Part shown: positions 1-8,492 of the stretch, piece by piece | Layout: every line of letters starts with the position of its first letter | Numbering within the stretch: position 1 is the first letter of the stretch | Origin: an uncultured Pseudomonadota bacterium | GTDB taxonomy: Bacteria; Pseudomonadota; Gammaproteobacteria; Burkholderiales; SG8-39 | Reading direction: 5' to 3' | Assembly: GCA_903834835.1 (NCBI GenBank) | Contig: CAILKO010000045.1 | Coordinates: 1-64,000, forward strand | Length of the DNA: 64,000 nucleotides | Notes under the pieces: model-generated | Databases searched by the model: none | The model's input: only the letters and a program-made list of their open reading frames with translations | What the model was told of the DNA's origin: nothing | Made by a program: the position numbers and the translations under genes

Positions 1-132
1 AAGGAGGCTATGCGCTTTGCAACCCGTCGCTTGAATCACAGACCCCGGAAGTGCCTGGGCTTCCGAACACCCCACGAGGTGCTGTTCGGGTCTCTACAAT
101 CCCAGAAAACCCCTGTTGCACTGTTGGGTTGA
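1..132 (+). mobile_element. 3' end of IS30-family transposase (cut by window edge)
   Basis: Frame 1 is open from the first base to a TGA at 130-132 and gives the last 43 residues of a protein. The segment RLNHRPRKCLGFRTPHEVLF is characteristic of the C-terminal end of IS30-family DDE transposases. The catalytic core lies outside the window, so activity cannot be judged. IS30-type elements usually end shortly after the stop codon; the right inverted repeat probably lies around 110-139 but its boundary cannot be fixed without the left end. A perfect palindrome starts about 20 bp beyond the stop. Identification rests on the C-terminal motif only. Confidence 0.8.
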
Positions 133-152
133 ACTCACCCGCCGCATCCGTC

Positions 153-182
153 GTATATAGTAACGTATACGTTACTATATAC
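153..182. repeat. 30-bp perfect palindrome, TAGTAAC-N6-GTTACTA family (copy 1)
   Basis: The 30 bases are fully self-complementary. The core is TAGTAAC-GTATAC-GTTACTA, flanked by GTATA and TATAC arms. It is AT-rich in GC-rich surroundings and lies between the IS30-type transposase end and the YCII gene at 308. No T-run follows, so it is not a canonical terminator. Three other copies with the same core occur in the window. Confidence 0.85.
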
Positions 183-307
183 CCTCAAACCCGCCTGATT
201 CCCTCCCCTTTCAGGCAAAATCCTGCCCTGCGCGCGGCCGCCGGCCGCACCCGCGCCTCACTTCCGGACAGCACCGGAACCCAGCCGGAACGAAGAAAGC
301 CTCCGCC

Positions 308-727
308 ATGCGTTACATGATCATCGTCAAAGCCACCGCCGAGACCGAGACGGCCAGCGCGCCCGCCCAGACCCTGAATGCCGCGCTGCACACCTTTCAC
401 CGCGAACTCGGGGAAGCCGGCGTACTGCGCGATCTCACCGCCCTGCACCCGAGCAGCGAAGGCTGGCGCATTCAGTACGAGGGGGACGGGCATGACGTCG
501 TGACCGGGCCCTTTGGCGAACCGACCGGTATCGTCGCGGGCTACACGGTGATCGAGGTGCCTACGCGCGAGGCGGCGATCGAATGGAGCCGCAGGTTTCC
601 CAACCCCGCCGGCAACGGCGTGGGGGAAATCGAAGTACGCGCGCTGTTCGAACTCGCGCCACCGGAACCGATCGACCCCGCCGAAATCAGGCGGCGCATG
701 GCGCTCGGCGAGGAACTGCCCGAATAG
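308..727 (+). CDS. YCII-domain (DGPF-type) protein
   Basis: This 139-aa soluble protein starts with MRYMIIVKATAE and carries the YCII-related fold: a beta-alpha-beta core, a central GPFGEP turn (the counterpart of the DGPF motif) at about residues 60-70, and the stretch IEWSRRFPNP typical of this small-protein family. Members are dimeric alpha/beta-barrel proteins, often placed near regulators or sigma factors, with no agreed activity. A closely related paralogue sits at 4193-4606 on the same strand, so two copies bracket the MFS/kup1 pair. The start ATG is followed directly by the conserved first beta-strand. Function beyond the family is not assignable. Confidence 0.8.
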   Translation: MRYMIIVKATAETETASAPAQTLNAALHTFHRELGEAGVLRDLTALHPSSEGWRIQYEGDGHDVVTGPFGEPTGIVAGYTVIEVPTREAAIEWSRRFPNPAGNGVGEIEVRALFELAPPEPIDPAEIRRRMALGEELPE

Positions 728-838
728 CGCCCGCGTGGAACCGGGCGGCGCCCGTGCCACAGCCCCAGGAAAATACTTGACCGCACACACCAGCCGCCAG
801 CATCCGCGTTGTCTGCAGCTTCAATCGGACGGTCTGCG

Positions 839-2248
839 ATGAGCAGCGCCTCCGCCGGCGCCAGAAAGGTGCCCGCCTACGGCGTGCCCACCATCATCGT
901 CGCCCAGTTCGTGCCGACTTTCCTCGCGGGCGGCATCACGCTTGCGCTGCCACCGATGGGCGTGGACCTGCAGGCTGGCGCGAGCGCGCTCGGCCTGGTG
1001 GAATCGCTCTACCTGGCGGGCACCGTCTCGATGCTGCTGCCCTCGGGCCGGCTGTGCGACGCGACCGACAAGGCAACGCTCTACAAATACGGAATGCTCG
1101 CCTTCGCGCTCACCACGGCGCTGATCGGCATGCTCTCCTCGGTGCCGCTGATTCTGTTCCTGCGCCTGATCGAAGGCATGTGCGCCGCACTCGTCGCGGT
1201 GGCCGGCCCGGCGCTGCTGAGCGAATTCGTGCCCCCTGAGCGCCGTGGCCGGGTGTTCGGACTCATGCTTTCCTCGGTCTACGCCGGACTCACGCTGGGT
1301 CCGGTGGCCACCGGCTGGCTGGTGGACCACTGGGGCTGGCGCGGTGCCTTCCTCGGCTGTGCTGCGGCGATATTCGTCGCCTTTCTGCTCGCAGTGCGTC
1401 TGCCCGCCGCCTGGCGCCGGCCGGCGCGCGATGCCCTGCACCTGCCGAGCACGCTGCTGCTCGTGCTGGCGATGGTCGTTCTCGTGCTCGGTGCGGCGGG
1501 CCTGAACTACGGCTTCACAGGATGGACCGTGCTCGCCATCGGGGTCCTGCTTGCGGGCGTGTTCGTCGCCTGGCAGACGAAACTCGCGGCGCCCGTGCTC
1601 GATGTCCCCCTGCTTGCCGCCAACCCCGGCCTCGCGCGCGCGCTGCTGGTCCAGGTGCTGGTCTATGTGAACCCGATGTGCATGGCGTTCTTCATGACGC
1701 TCTATATCCAGGTCACCCGCGATCAGTCCGCCCAGTTCGCGGGCCAGCTGCTCGCCTTCGGTTCGGTCGTGATGATCTGCATCGCACCGCAGGCGGGTGC
1801 GCTCGCCGATCGCGTGCGTCCGGCGGTGATCGCGACCACCGGGGTCGCCTTCACGGCGGCCGGCGCCGCGATCGCGGCCTTCCTGGACGAGAACTCGAGC
1901 ATGATCCAGGTCATGGCAGCGCTCGTGATCCAGAGCATAGGATTCGCCCTTTTCTCCTCACCCAATCTGACCATGGTGATGAACAGCGTGTCGCGCGAAA
2001 AATCGAGTACCGCAGCCGCACTGACCGCCAAGGCGCGCTCGCTCGGCATGCTGGCCGGCATGACGATTTCAGCTGCCCTCGTCGCGATTTTCCTCGGCAA
2101 CGCACCGGTCGAGCGCGAGCCGCTCGGCATCCTGCAGCCGATGACGCTCGGCTTCACAATCATGGCGCTGCTGACCGGAGCCGGCGTATTCATCGGCAGC
2201 CGCGGCCAGCGCATCGGTCAGCAGACCGCGGAGGCGGCAAGACGATGA
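839..2248 (+). CDS. MFS transporter (14-TM-like drug/solute exporter)
   Basis: A 469-aa integral inner-membrane protein of the major facilitator superfamily. Hydrophobic segments cover most of the chain. The loop between TM2 and TM3 reads SGRLCDATDKATLYKYGM, matching the family's G-x3-D-x2-G/R-R-type loop in loose form, and PPERRGRVFGL and GPVATGWLVD are typical of the first half. Length and a long second half suggest the DHA2 drug:proton type, but the substrate is unknown. I chose the ATG at 839; a TTG at 809 is in frame but adds only a polar leader. The stop overlaps the kup start by 4 bases (ATGA), so the two genes are probably translationally coupled. Confidence 0.85.
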   Translation: MSSASAGARKVPAYGVPTIIVAQFVPTFLAGGITLALPPMGVDLQAGASALGLVESLYLAGTVSMLLPSGRLCDATDKATLYKYGMLAFALTTALIGMLSSVPLILFLRLIEGMCAALVAVAGPALLSEFVPPERRGRVFGLMLSSVYAGLTLGPVATGWLVDHWGWRGAFLGCAAAIFVAFLLAVRLPAAWRRPARDALHLPSTLLLVLAMVVLVLGAAGLNYGFTGWTVLAIGVLLAGVFVAWQTKLAAPVLDVPLLAANPGLARALLVQVLVYVNPMCMAFFMTLYIQVTRDQSAQFAGQLLAFGSVVMICIAPQAGALADRVRPAVIATTGVAFTAAGAAIAAFLDENSSMIQVMAALVIQSIGFALFSSPNLTMVMNSVSREKSSTAAALTAKARSLGMLAGMTISAALVAIFLGNAPVEREPLGILQPMTLGFTIMALLTGAGVFIGSRGQRIGQQTAEAARR

Positions 2249-4149
2249 ACGCAACGGAAAACACCGCCGGACACGGCATCCCGCAGAAGGAATCCACGGC
2301 AGCGCTGGCGCTGCTCGCGCTCGGCGTGGTCTACGGCGACATCGGCACGAGTCCGCTGTACGCGGCCAAGGAAACATTCAGCCCCGTGCACGGTCTTGCG
2401 CTGACGCCGGAGAACATCATGGGCGGGGTGTCGGCGATCCTGTGGACCCTGATGCTCGTGGTAACGCTGAAGTACGTGATCCTGATCCTGCGCGCGGACA
2501 ACCGCGGCGAAGGCGGCATCATGGCCCTGCTTGCGCTCGCAGCCGCCGCCACCCGCGACCGACCGCGCATGCGCAACATCCTGATGACGGTCGGCGTTTT
2601 TGGCGCGGCCCTGTTCTACGGCGACGCGGTGCTCACGCCCGCGATCTCGGTGCTCTCCGCCGTGGAAGGCCTTGAAGTCGGCACCGCCGCGCTGAAGCCC
2701 TACGTGGTGCCGATCGCCTCCGGCGTGCTGATCGCGCTGTTCCTGATCCAGAGCCGCGGCACGGCCGTGGTCGGCCGGCTGTTCGGTCCGATCTGCGTCG
2801 CGTGGTTCTTCTGCCTCGCCGCCTCGGGCCTGTGGAACATCGCGCGGGCGCCCGGGATACTTGCCGCGGTGGACCCGCGGTACGCGTTGCACTTTGTCAC
2901 CGGCCACGGGGCCGCTTCGTTTGCCGTCCTCGGGTCGGTCGTGCTGGCCGTCACCGGCGCCGAAGCGCTCTATGCGGACATGGGCCACTTCGGCAAGCGC
3001 GCGGTGCGCCTGACCTGGTTCTGGATCGTCGGGCCGGCGCTCGTGCTGAACTACTTCGGCCAGGGCGCCCTGCTCATCTCGGATCCCTCGGCGATCGAAA
3101 ACCCGTTCTTCCGTGCCTTCCCTGATTGGGCGCTGTTTCCGATGGTCGCGCTCGCCACGGCCGCCACGGTGATCGCCTCCCAGGCGACGATCTCGGGCGC
3201 CTATTCGGTCACGCAGCAGGCGATCCAGCTCGGCTACCTCCCGCGCATGAATATCCTGCACACCTCCGCGCGCGCGATGGGCCAGATCTACATCCCGACC
3301 GTGAACTGGATACTCCTCATTGCGGTGGTCGCCGCGGTGATCGGCTTCGGCTCCTCCTCGCGGCTTGCCGCGGCCTACGGCGTGTCGGTGATCGGCGCGA
3401 TGCTGGTGGACACCATCCTCGCGTTCTTCGTGATCCGCTACAGCTGGCGCTATCCGCTGTGGCTGTGCCTCGGCGCCACGCTGTTCTTCGCGACCATCGA
3501 CACCACGCTGCTTGCGGCGGCGATGCACAAGATCTTCGAGGGCGGCCTGTTCCCGCTGCTGCTCGCCGCCGTGATCTTCACGGTGATGGTCACCTGGCGG
3601 CGCGGGCGCGAGATCCTGCTCGAGCAGCTGCGCGGCGCGACGCCACTGCTCGAGGGTTTTCTCGAAGTGCTGGCCATGTCGCCGCCGCAGAAGGTGCCGG
3701 GCACCGCGGTGTTCCTGACCTCGACGCCCGAGGTGACGCCGAATGCGCTGCTGCACAGCCTGAAGCACTACAAGGTGATGCACGAACAGAACGTGTTCCT
3801 CACGGTGGAATTCCACGACCGGCCCTGGGTGGACGTCTCCGAGCGCATCGTCTGCACACCGGTCACACCCGGGTGCTGGCGGGTCAGCGCGCACTACGGA
3901 TTCATGGACCATCCGGATGTCACCGAAGCCCTCGCCCTGTGTGCGCCGCTCGGTCTGAATGTCGAACCGATGGAAGTCTCCTATTTCCTCTCGCGCGAGA
4001 AGATCGTGCCGACCGCGGGCGGCCCCGGCATGGCGCTTTGGCGCGACGTGCTGTTTGCGGCGATCGCGCGCAACTCGGCGAGCGTGACTGACTTCTTCAA
4101 CATCCCGACAAACCGCGTGGTCGAACTCGGTACGCGGATCGAGATCTGA
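2245..4149 (+). CDS. kup: low-affinity potassium uptake protein Kup (copy 1)
   Basis: A 634-aa Kup/HAK/KUP-type K+:H+ symporter of the inner membrane. The N-terminus contains the family signature GVVYGDIGTSPLYA (about residues 28-41), followed by EGGIMALLALA, FYGDAVLTPAISVLSAVEGLEV and a long C-terminal hydrophilic domain ending NRVVELGTRIEI. About twelve hydrophobic segments are visible and length is normal for the family. It overlaps the MFS stop by 4 bases. A near-identical paralogue starts at 6473. The first half of the window therefore carries two constitutive-type K+ uptake genes flanking a KdpDE-like regulatory pair but no KdpFABC pump. Confidence 0.95.
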   Translation: MNATENTAGHGIPQKESTAALALLALGVVYGDIGTSPLYAAKETFSPVHGLALTPENIMGGVSAILWTLMLVVTLKYVILILRADNRGEGGIMALLALAAAATRDRPRMRNILMTVGVFGAALFYGDAVLTPAISVLSAVEGLEVGTAALKPYVVPIASGVLIALFLIQSRGTAVVGRLFGPICVAWFFCLAASGLWNIARAPGILAAVDPRYALHFVTGHGAASFAVLGSVVLAVTGAEALYADMGHFGKRAVRLTWFWIVGPALVLNYFGQGALLISDPSAIENPFFRAFPDWALFPMVALATAATVIASQATISGAYSVTQQAIQLGYLPRMNILHTSARAMGQIYIPTVNWILLIAVVAAVIGFGSSSRLAAAYGVSVIGAMLVDTILAFFVIRYSWRYPLWLCLGATLFFATIDTTLLAAAMHKIFEGGLFPLLLAAVIFTVMVTWRRGREILLEQLRGATPLLEGFLEVLAMSPPQKVPGTAVFLTSTPEVTPNALLHSLKHYKVMHEQNVFLTVEFHDRPWVDVSERIVCTPVTPGCWRVSAHYGFMDHPDVTEALALCAPLGLNVEPMEVSYFLSREKIVPTAGGPGMALWRDVLFAAIARNSASVTDFFNIPTNRVVELGTRIEI

Positions 4150-4192
4150 CGCACCTTAAGCAGCCCCGTAACACTCTAAGCGGAGACGCGAC

Positions 4193-4606
4193 ATGCTGTT
4201 CATGATCATGGTTAAGGCCACAGCCGAATCCGACGCAGGCGAGATGCCGGACGAAGAACTGCTGGACGCGATGCAGCGCTTCCACGAAGAACTTTACGAA
4301 GCCGGCATGCTGATGGAAGCCACCGGCCTGCAGACGAGCGCTGCGGGCTGGCGCATCCGCTACGACGGCGAGCGCCAGGAGTTCATAGAAGGCCCCTTCG
4401 ATGAACCGAACCGCGTGATTGCGGGTTACACGATCATCCGCGCGGACAGCCGCGAACAGGCGCTCGAATGGACCCGGCGCTTTCCAAACCCTGCATCGGG
4501 CAAGGGCCGCGGCGAAATCGAGGTCAGGCGCCTGATGGAAGTGCAGGACGAGCTGCCGAGCGACGCGCCCGCCCTGTTCCGGCAGATGGACGTGGACTTC
4601 CGCTGA
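4193..4606 (+). CDS. YCII-domain (DGPF-type) protein, second copy
   Basis: 137 aa, starting MLFMIMVKATAE and paralogous along its whole length to the protein at 308-727: shared elements include the RFHEELYEAGML helix, GPFDEPNRVIAGYT and LEWTRRFPNP. The GPFDEP segment is the DGPF-like turn of the family. It lies 43 bp after kup1 with GGAG upstream of the ATG, so it is likely in the same transcript. It ends 6 bp before the convergent response-regulator gene. No catalytic activity is established for this family. Confidence 0.8.
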   Translation: MLFMIMVKATAESDAGEMPDEELLDAMQRFHEELYEAGMLMEATGLQTSAAGWRIRYDGERQEFIEGPFDEPNRVIAGYTIIRADSREQALEWTRRFPNPASGKGRGEIEVRRLMEVQDELPSDAPALFRQMDVDFR

Positions 4607-4612
4607 CGGCGC

Positions 4613-5308
4613 TCAGTCGTCCAGCACGAGCCGGTAACCGACGCCGATTTCCGTCAGCAGGTGGCGCGGGCGCAGCGGATCGCGCTCCAGCTTGCCGCGC
4701 AGCTGCTTCATGTAAATGCGCAGGTAGTGCGTGTCGCGCTCATGAGCCGGCCCCCAGACCTCGACCAGCAGCTGCCGATGGGTCGCAATCTGCCCGCTGC
4801 GCGCGGCGAGACAGGCAAGCAATCTGAATTCGAGCGGGGTGAGATGCAGCGCCCGGCCCTCGCGGCTGGCCTCGCGCCGCTGCAGATCCACCCGCGCAGC
4901 CTCGAAGATCAGCACGGAATCTCCGGTGACGGGTCGCGCGCGACGGCGCAATGCGACACGCACGCTCGCCAGCAGTTCACCGATGGCGAAGGGCTTGGTG
5001 ACGTAGTCATCCGCACCGGCGTCCAGCGCCTCGATCTTGCTGCGCTCCTGCGCCCGCGCAGAGAGCACCAGAATCGGCATCGGCGACCAGGCCCGGATCG
5101 CGCGGATCACCTCCATGCCGTCGAGGTCGGGCAGGCCGAGGTCCACGATCGCGAGGTCCGCCTTGTGCGTGCCGGCATCGATCATCGCGCGCCGCCCCGC
5201 GCCCGCCTCGACCACACGACATCCCTCTTCGGCGAGTGCCAGCCGCAGAAAGCGGCGGATCTCCGGCTCGTCCTCCACCACCAGCACCGTCGGCCTGAGC
5301 GCCGCCAT
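4613..5308 (-). CDS. KdpE-like response regulator (OmpR family)
   Basis: 231 aa. The receiver domain (about 1-120) has the acidic pocket EDE near residues 12-14, the phospho-acceptor Asp56 (VDLGLPDLDG) and the conserved Lys in VTKPF. The C-terminal winged helix (about 130-230) contains LTPLEFRLLACLA and the end motif HLLTEIGVGYRL, typical of KdpE. Its ATG overlaps the stop of the kinase gene by one base (ATGA), so the two are translationally coupled. KdpE normally activates kdpFABC; no Kdp pump is present here. The divergent kup2, with a direct repeat in its upstream region, is a plausible target (inference). Confidence 0.9.
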   Translation of the reverse strand: MAALRPTVLVVEDEPEIRRFLRLALAEEGCRVVEAGAGRRAMIDAGTHKADLAIVDLGLPDLDGMEVIRAIRAWSPMPILVLSARAQERSKIEALDAGADDYVTKPFAIGELLASVRVALRRRARPVTGDSVLIFEAARVDLQRREASREGRALHLTPLEFRLLACLAARSGQIATHRQLLVEVWGPAHERDTHYLRIYMKQLRGKLERDPLRPRHLLTEIGVGYRLVLDD

Positions 5309-6375
5309 CAGCGAGCTTCCGGCTCGGGTGGCGCGGGGGCGTGCGTGCGCGGCAGCGCAAAGCGCACCGCGAGGCCCCGTTCCGTGGGCTCGGCCCAGAT
5401 GCGTCCGCCGTGCAAGACGACGATCGCCCTGCAGATCGCGAGCCCGAGTCCCACGCCGCGGTTCGCGCCGCGCTCACCTCCGAATTTCTCGAACAGCATG
5501 GAAACGTCGGCGGCGGGCGGCGCGCCCGGGAAATCTTCCACCGACACCACGACCTCGGAGGCGCTCGCAGAGGCGGAGAACTGCACGGGCGTACCCTCAG
5601 GCGTGTGTCGCGCTGCGTTCTCGAGCAGGTTGGCGAGCACCTGTTCGATGAGCACCGCGTCCACCCGGATGAGGGGCAGATCATCGGGCAGCGCGACCAG
5701 CACCCGGTGCTTCGCAAGCGCCCGCGCCAGCCCTTCGAGCGCGGAGCTCGCAAGCTCTTCGATCGAGGTCCAGTCCGCGTCGAGCCGGGGCGCCCCGGCT
5801 TCCAGCCGCGTCATCTGCAGGATCTTTGAAATCCGCGCGCCGAGTTCGCCCGCCTGCTCGAAGATATCGGTCGCGAGCGCATCGCGCTCGGCCTGGCTCA
5901 GGTCCGCGCCGCGCTCGCGCAGCGTGGAGGAAGCACCCTGCATTACCGCGAGCGGGGTGCGCAGGTCGTGCGAGATGGAACTGAGCAAGGCGCTGCGCAT
6001 GCGCTCGGCACGCGCTTCGGCCTCCAGCCCGGACTGGGCAAGCGCCCGAGCACGTACGCTGGCAACAAGGCCGGAAATGATCCAGGCCACCGCGAGCATC
6101 ACGCCGAATGTGAACAGGTACTGGGCGTCGTCGACATCGAGCGTGCCGCGCGGCGGAACAAAGAGCAGGTCGAAACTCAGCACGCCAAGGAGCGCTGCCG
6201 TCATCGCCGGACCGCGCGCATCACGCAGCGCAATCACCACCACCGCGAGGAGGTAGACCATCGCGATATTTACCGGGTCGAAGCGCGCCTCCATGGCGAA
6301 GCCCGCCAGGGTCGCAGCGCTGATCGCGGCGATCGCCCGGATGTAGCCGGCGGAACCTGCGCCCGAGGAAGACAT
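5308..6375 (-). CDS. KdpD-like sensor histidine kinase lacking the N-terminal KdpD/USP domains
   Basis: 355 aa, against roughly 900 for full KdpD. What remains is a membrane block of about 20-105 resembling the four-helix DUF4118 segment, including FDPVNIAMVYLLAVVV and VLSFDLLFVPP. It is followed by the phospho-accepting H-box SSISHDLRTPLAV with His136, and an HATPase domain with an N-box (LLENAARHTPEG) and a G-box (GVGLGLAICRAIV). The K+-sensing KdpD domain and the universal-stress-like domain that regulate phosphatase activity are absent. The ATG at 6375 is followed at once by the first membrane region, and no open frame for the missing part lies upstream, so it looks like a short natural form rather than a recent truncation. 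Confidence 0.88.
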   Translation of the reverse strand: MSSSGAGSAGYIRAIAAISAATLAGFAMEARFDPVNIAMVYLLAVVVIALRDARGPAMTAALLGVLSFDLLFVPPRGTLDVDDAQYLFTFGVMLAVAWIISGLVASVRARALAQSGLEAEARAERMRSALLSSISHDLRTPLAVMQGASSTLRERGADLSQAERDALATDIFEQAGELGARISKILQMTRLEAGAPRLDADWTSIEELASSALEGLARALAKHRVLVALPDDLPLIRVDAVLIEQVLANLLENAARHTPEGTPVQFSASASASEVVVSVEDFPGAPPAADVSMLFEKFGGERGANRGVGLGLAICRAIVVLHGGRIWAEPTERGLAVRFALPRTHAPAPPEPEAR

Positions 6376-6401
6376 CGTCCTTCCACTCTAGCCCAGGACG
6401 C

Positions 6402-6423
6402 GCGTAAAGAACGCATAAAGATT
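6402..6423 (+). promoter_or_regulatory. 11-bp-period direct repeat, candidate KdpE-like operator
   Basis: In the 97-bp region between the divergent kinase gene and kup2, GCGTAAAGAAC is followed directly by GCATAAAGATT: TAAAGA at 6405-6410 and again at 6416-6421. OmpR-family regulators bind head-to-tail half sites with about one helical turn spacing, so this fits a binding site for the neighbouring KdpE-like regulator. The sequence shows the repeat; the assignment is inference. Confidence 0.4.
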
Positions 6424-6472
6424 CTCGCAGCGATCTTTCAAGCGGCCAGATGTCGGCATAGGCTGCGCGCCC

Positions 6473-8377
6473 ATGGACACCCACGAAATGCATGGCTCCG
6501 ACAGGGCGCAAGCCGCCCGCACATCCACCGCAGGCCTCGCGCTGCTCGCGCTCGGCGTTGTCTACGGCGACATCGGAACGAGTCCGCTCTACGCGGCCAA
6601 GGAAACCTTCAACCCGGAACACGGCATCGCGCTCAGCCCTGAGAACATTCTGGGCGGCGTATCGGCGATCTTCTGGATTCTGATGATCGTGGTGTCGCTG
6701 AAATACGTGATGCTCGTGCTGCGCGCGGACAATCGCGGCGAGGGCGGCATCATGGCGCTGCTCTCGCTCGCCGCGGCGACGCAGGTGCGCCCGTCCGCCC
6801 GGCGCGCGCTGCTGGCGACGGGGGTGCTCGGTGCGTCACTGTTCTACGGCGACGCCGTGCTCACACCCGCGATATCGGTGCTCTCGGCCGTGGAGGGACT
6901 GGAAGTCGGCACCGACGCGTTCAAACCCTACGTAGTGCCCCTGTCCGCGGGCGTGCTGGTCGCCCTGTTCGCGATCCAGCGCTACGGCACGGCCGTCGTC
7001 GGCAGGCTGTTCGGTCCGGTATGCGTGCTCTGGTTCCTGGCGCTCGCCGCATCCGGCCTGTGGAACATCTTGAAGCAACCCGCCATCCTCGCCGCACTCG
7101 AGCCCATGCATGCGATCCGCTTCGTCACCGGTCACGGCCAGGCCTCCTTTCTCGTGCTGGGATCGGTGCTGCTCGCCATCACGGGCGCGGAGGCGCTCTA
7201 TGCGGACATGGGCCATTTCGGCAGGCGCGCCATCCGCTTGGCGTGGTTCTGGATCGTAGCCCCCGCCCTTGTACTCAACTACTTCGGGCAGGGTGCTCTG
7301 CTGCTCGCCGACCCCGCGGCCCTGGAGAATCCCTTCTATCGCGCCTTTCCCGCCTGGGCGCTCTACCCGATGGTGGCGCTCGCCACTGCGGCCACGGTGA
7401 TCGCCTCGCAGGCCACGATCTCGGGCGCCTATTCAATGACCCGACAGGCCATGCAGCTCGGCTATCTGCCCCGGATGAACGTGGTGCACACGTCCGCGCA
7501 GGCCATCGGGCAGATCTATGTGCCGGCCGTGAACTGGATACTGCTCATCGCGGTCATCGCCGCGGTCGCCGGCTTCGGTTCATCATCGCGCCTCGCCTCG
7601 GCCTACGGTGTTTCCGTCATGGGCACGATGCTCGTGACCACCGTGCTCACCTACTTCGTCATCCGGCATCGATGGAAGTATCCGATCGCACTGTGTCTCG
7701 CGGCGACCGGGTTCTTCGTACTCGTGGACGCCACGCTGCTTGCCGCCGCGCTGCACAAGATTTTCGAAGGCGGCATGTTTCCGCTGCTGCTCGGGGCCGC
7801 GATCTTTGCGGTCATGATGACCTGGCGACGCGGGCGTGAGCGCCTGCTCGAGCGCCTGCGCTCGGCGACGCCGCCGCTCGCCGGCTTTCTCGCCGCGCTG
7901 CGCGTTGCGCCGCCGGACGCGGTACCGGGCACCGCAGTGTTTCTGACTTCGACCCCGGATGTGACGCCCAGCGCATTGCTGCACAGCCTGAAACATTACC
8001 GGGTGCTGCATGCACGCAATGTGTTCCTGACGGTGGAGTTTCTCGAACACCCGAACGTCCCAGAATCCGAGCGCGTGCAGTGCACGGAAATCTCGCCCGG
8101 ATACTGGCAGGTCACGGTGCGCTACGGCTACATGGATCAGCCCGACGTGGTACGCGCGCTCGAGCTCTGCGCGCCGGCCGGGCTGGCGGTCTACCCGATG
8201 GAGCTTTCCTACTTCCTTGCGCGCGAAAAGCTCGTGACCATCGCCACAGGCCTGCGCGGGCCGGACTGGCAGGACACCCTGTTCGCGGCCATGGCGCGCA
8301 ATGCGGCGAGCGTTACCGATTTCTTCAATATCCCGCCCAATCGCGTCGTGGAACTCGGCAGCCGGATCGAGCTCTAG
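6473..8377 (+). CDS. kup: low-affinity potassium uptake protein Kup (copy 2)
   Basis: 634 aa, the same length as copy 1 and nearly collinear with it: GVVYGDIGTSPLYA near the N-terminus, EGGIMALLSLA, FYGDAVLTPAISVLSAVEGLEV, ISGAYSMTRQAMQLGYLPRMN, and the terminal NRVVELGSRIEL. It is an inner-membrane K+:H+ symporter by family. It is transcribed away from the KdpD-like kinase gene, with a direct repeat in the shared intergenic region. The high similarity between the two copies suggests a fairly recent duplication or strong purifying selection. Confidence 0.95.
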   Translation: MDTHEMHGSDRAQAARTSTAGLALLALGVVYGDIGTSPLYAAKETFNPEHGIALSPENILGGVSAIFWILMIVVSLKYVMLVLRADNRGEGGIMALLSLAAATQVRPSARRALLATGVLGASLFYGDAVLTPAISVLSAVEGLEVGTDAFKPYVVPLSAGVLVALFAIQRYGTAVVGRLFGPVCVLWFLALAASGLWNILKQPAILAALEPMHAIRFVTGHGQASFLVLGSVLLAITGAEALYADMGHFGRRAIRLAWFWIVAPALVLNYFGQGALLLADPAALENPFYRAFPAWALYPMVALATAATVIASQATISGAYSMTRQAMQLGYLPRMNVVHTSAQAIGQIYVPAVNWILLIAVIAAVAGFGSSSRLASAYGVSVMGTMLVTTVLTYFVIRHRWKYPIALCLAATGFFVLVDATLLAAALHKIFEGGMFPLLLGAAIFAVMMTWRRGRERLLERLRSATPPLAGFLAALRVAPPDAVPGTAVFLTSTPDVTPSALLHSLKHYRVLHARNVFLTVEFLEHPNVPESERVQCTEISPGYWQVTVRYGYMDQPDVVRALELCAPAGLAVYPMELSYFLAREKLVTIATGLRGPDWQDTLFAAMARNAASVTDFFNIPPNRVVELGSRIEL

Positions 8378-8492
8378 CGCTCGCAGCGCCGGATTCCGGA
8401 AATATTTCGCATCGCGCTCTAAAGTCTTCAGCCGCAGCGCCGAAAACCGGTACATCCGAACCTCCGGGCTGCGCAGGCGTAGCCCATATTCC

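Noticed and set aside
809..838. TTG start extending the first MFS protein by ten residues
   Set aside because: No ribosome-binding site and only polar residues added; the ATG at 839 is simpler.
2218..3912. Long open frame antisense to kup1
   Set aside because: It mirrors kup1 codons, is rich in Arg/His/Gln/Asp with no domain or signal, and no ribosome-binding site; such frames are expected opposite GC-rich genes.
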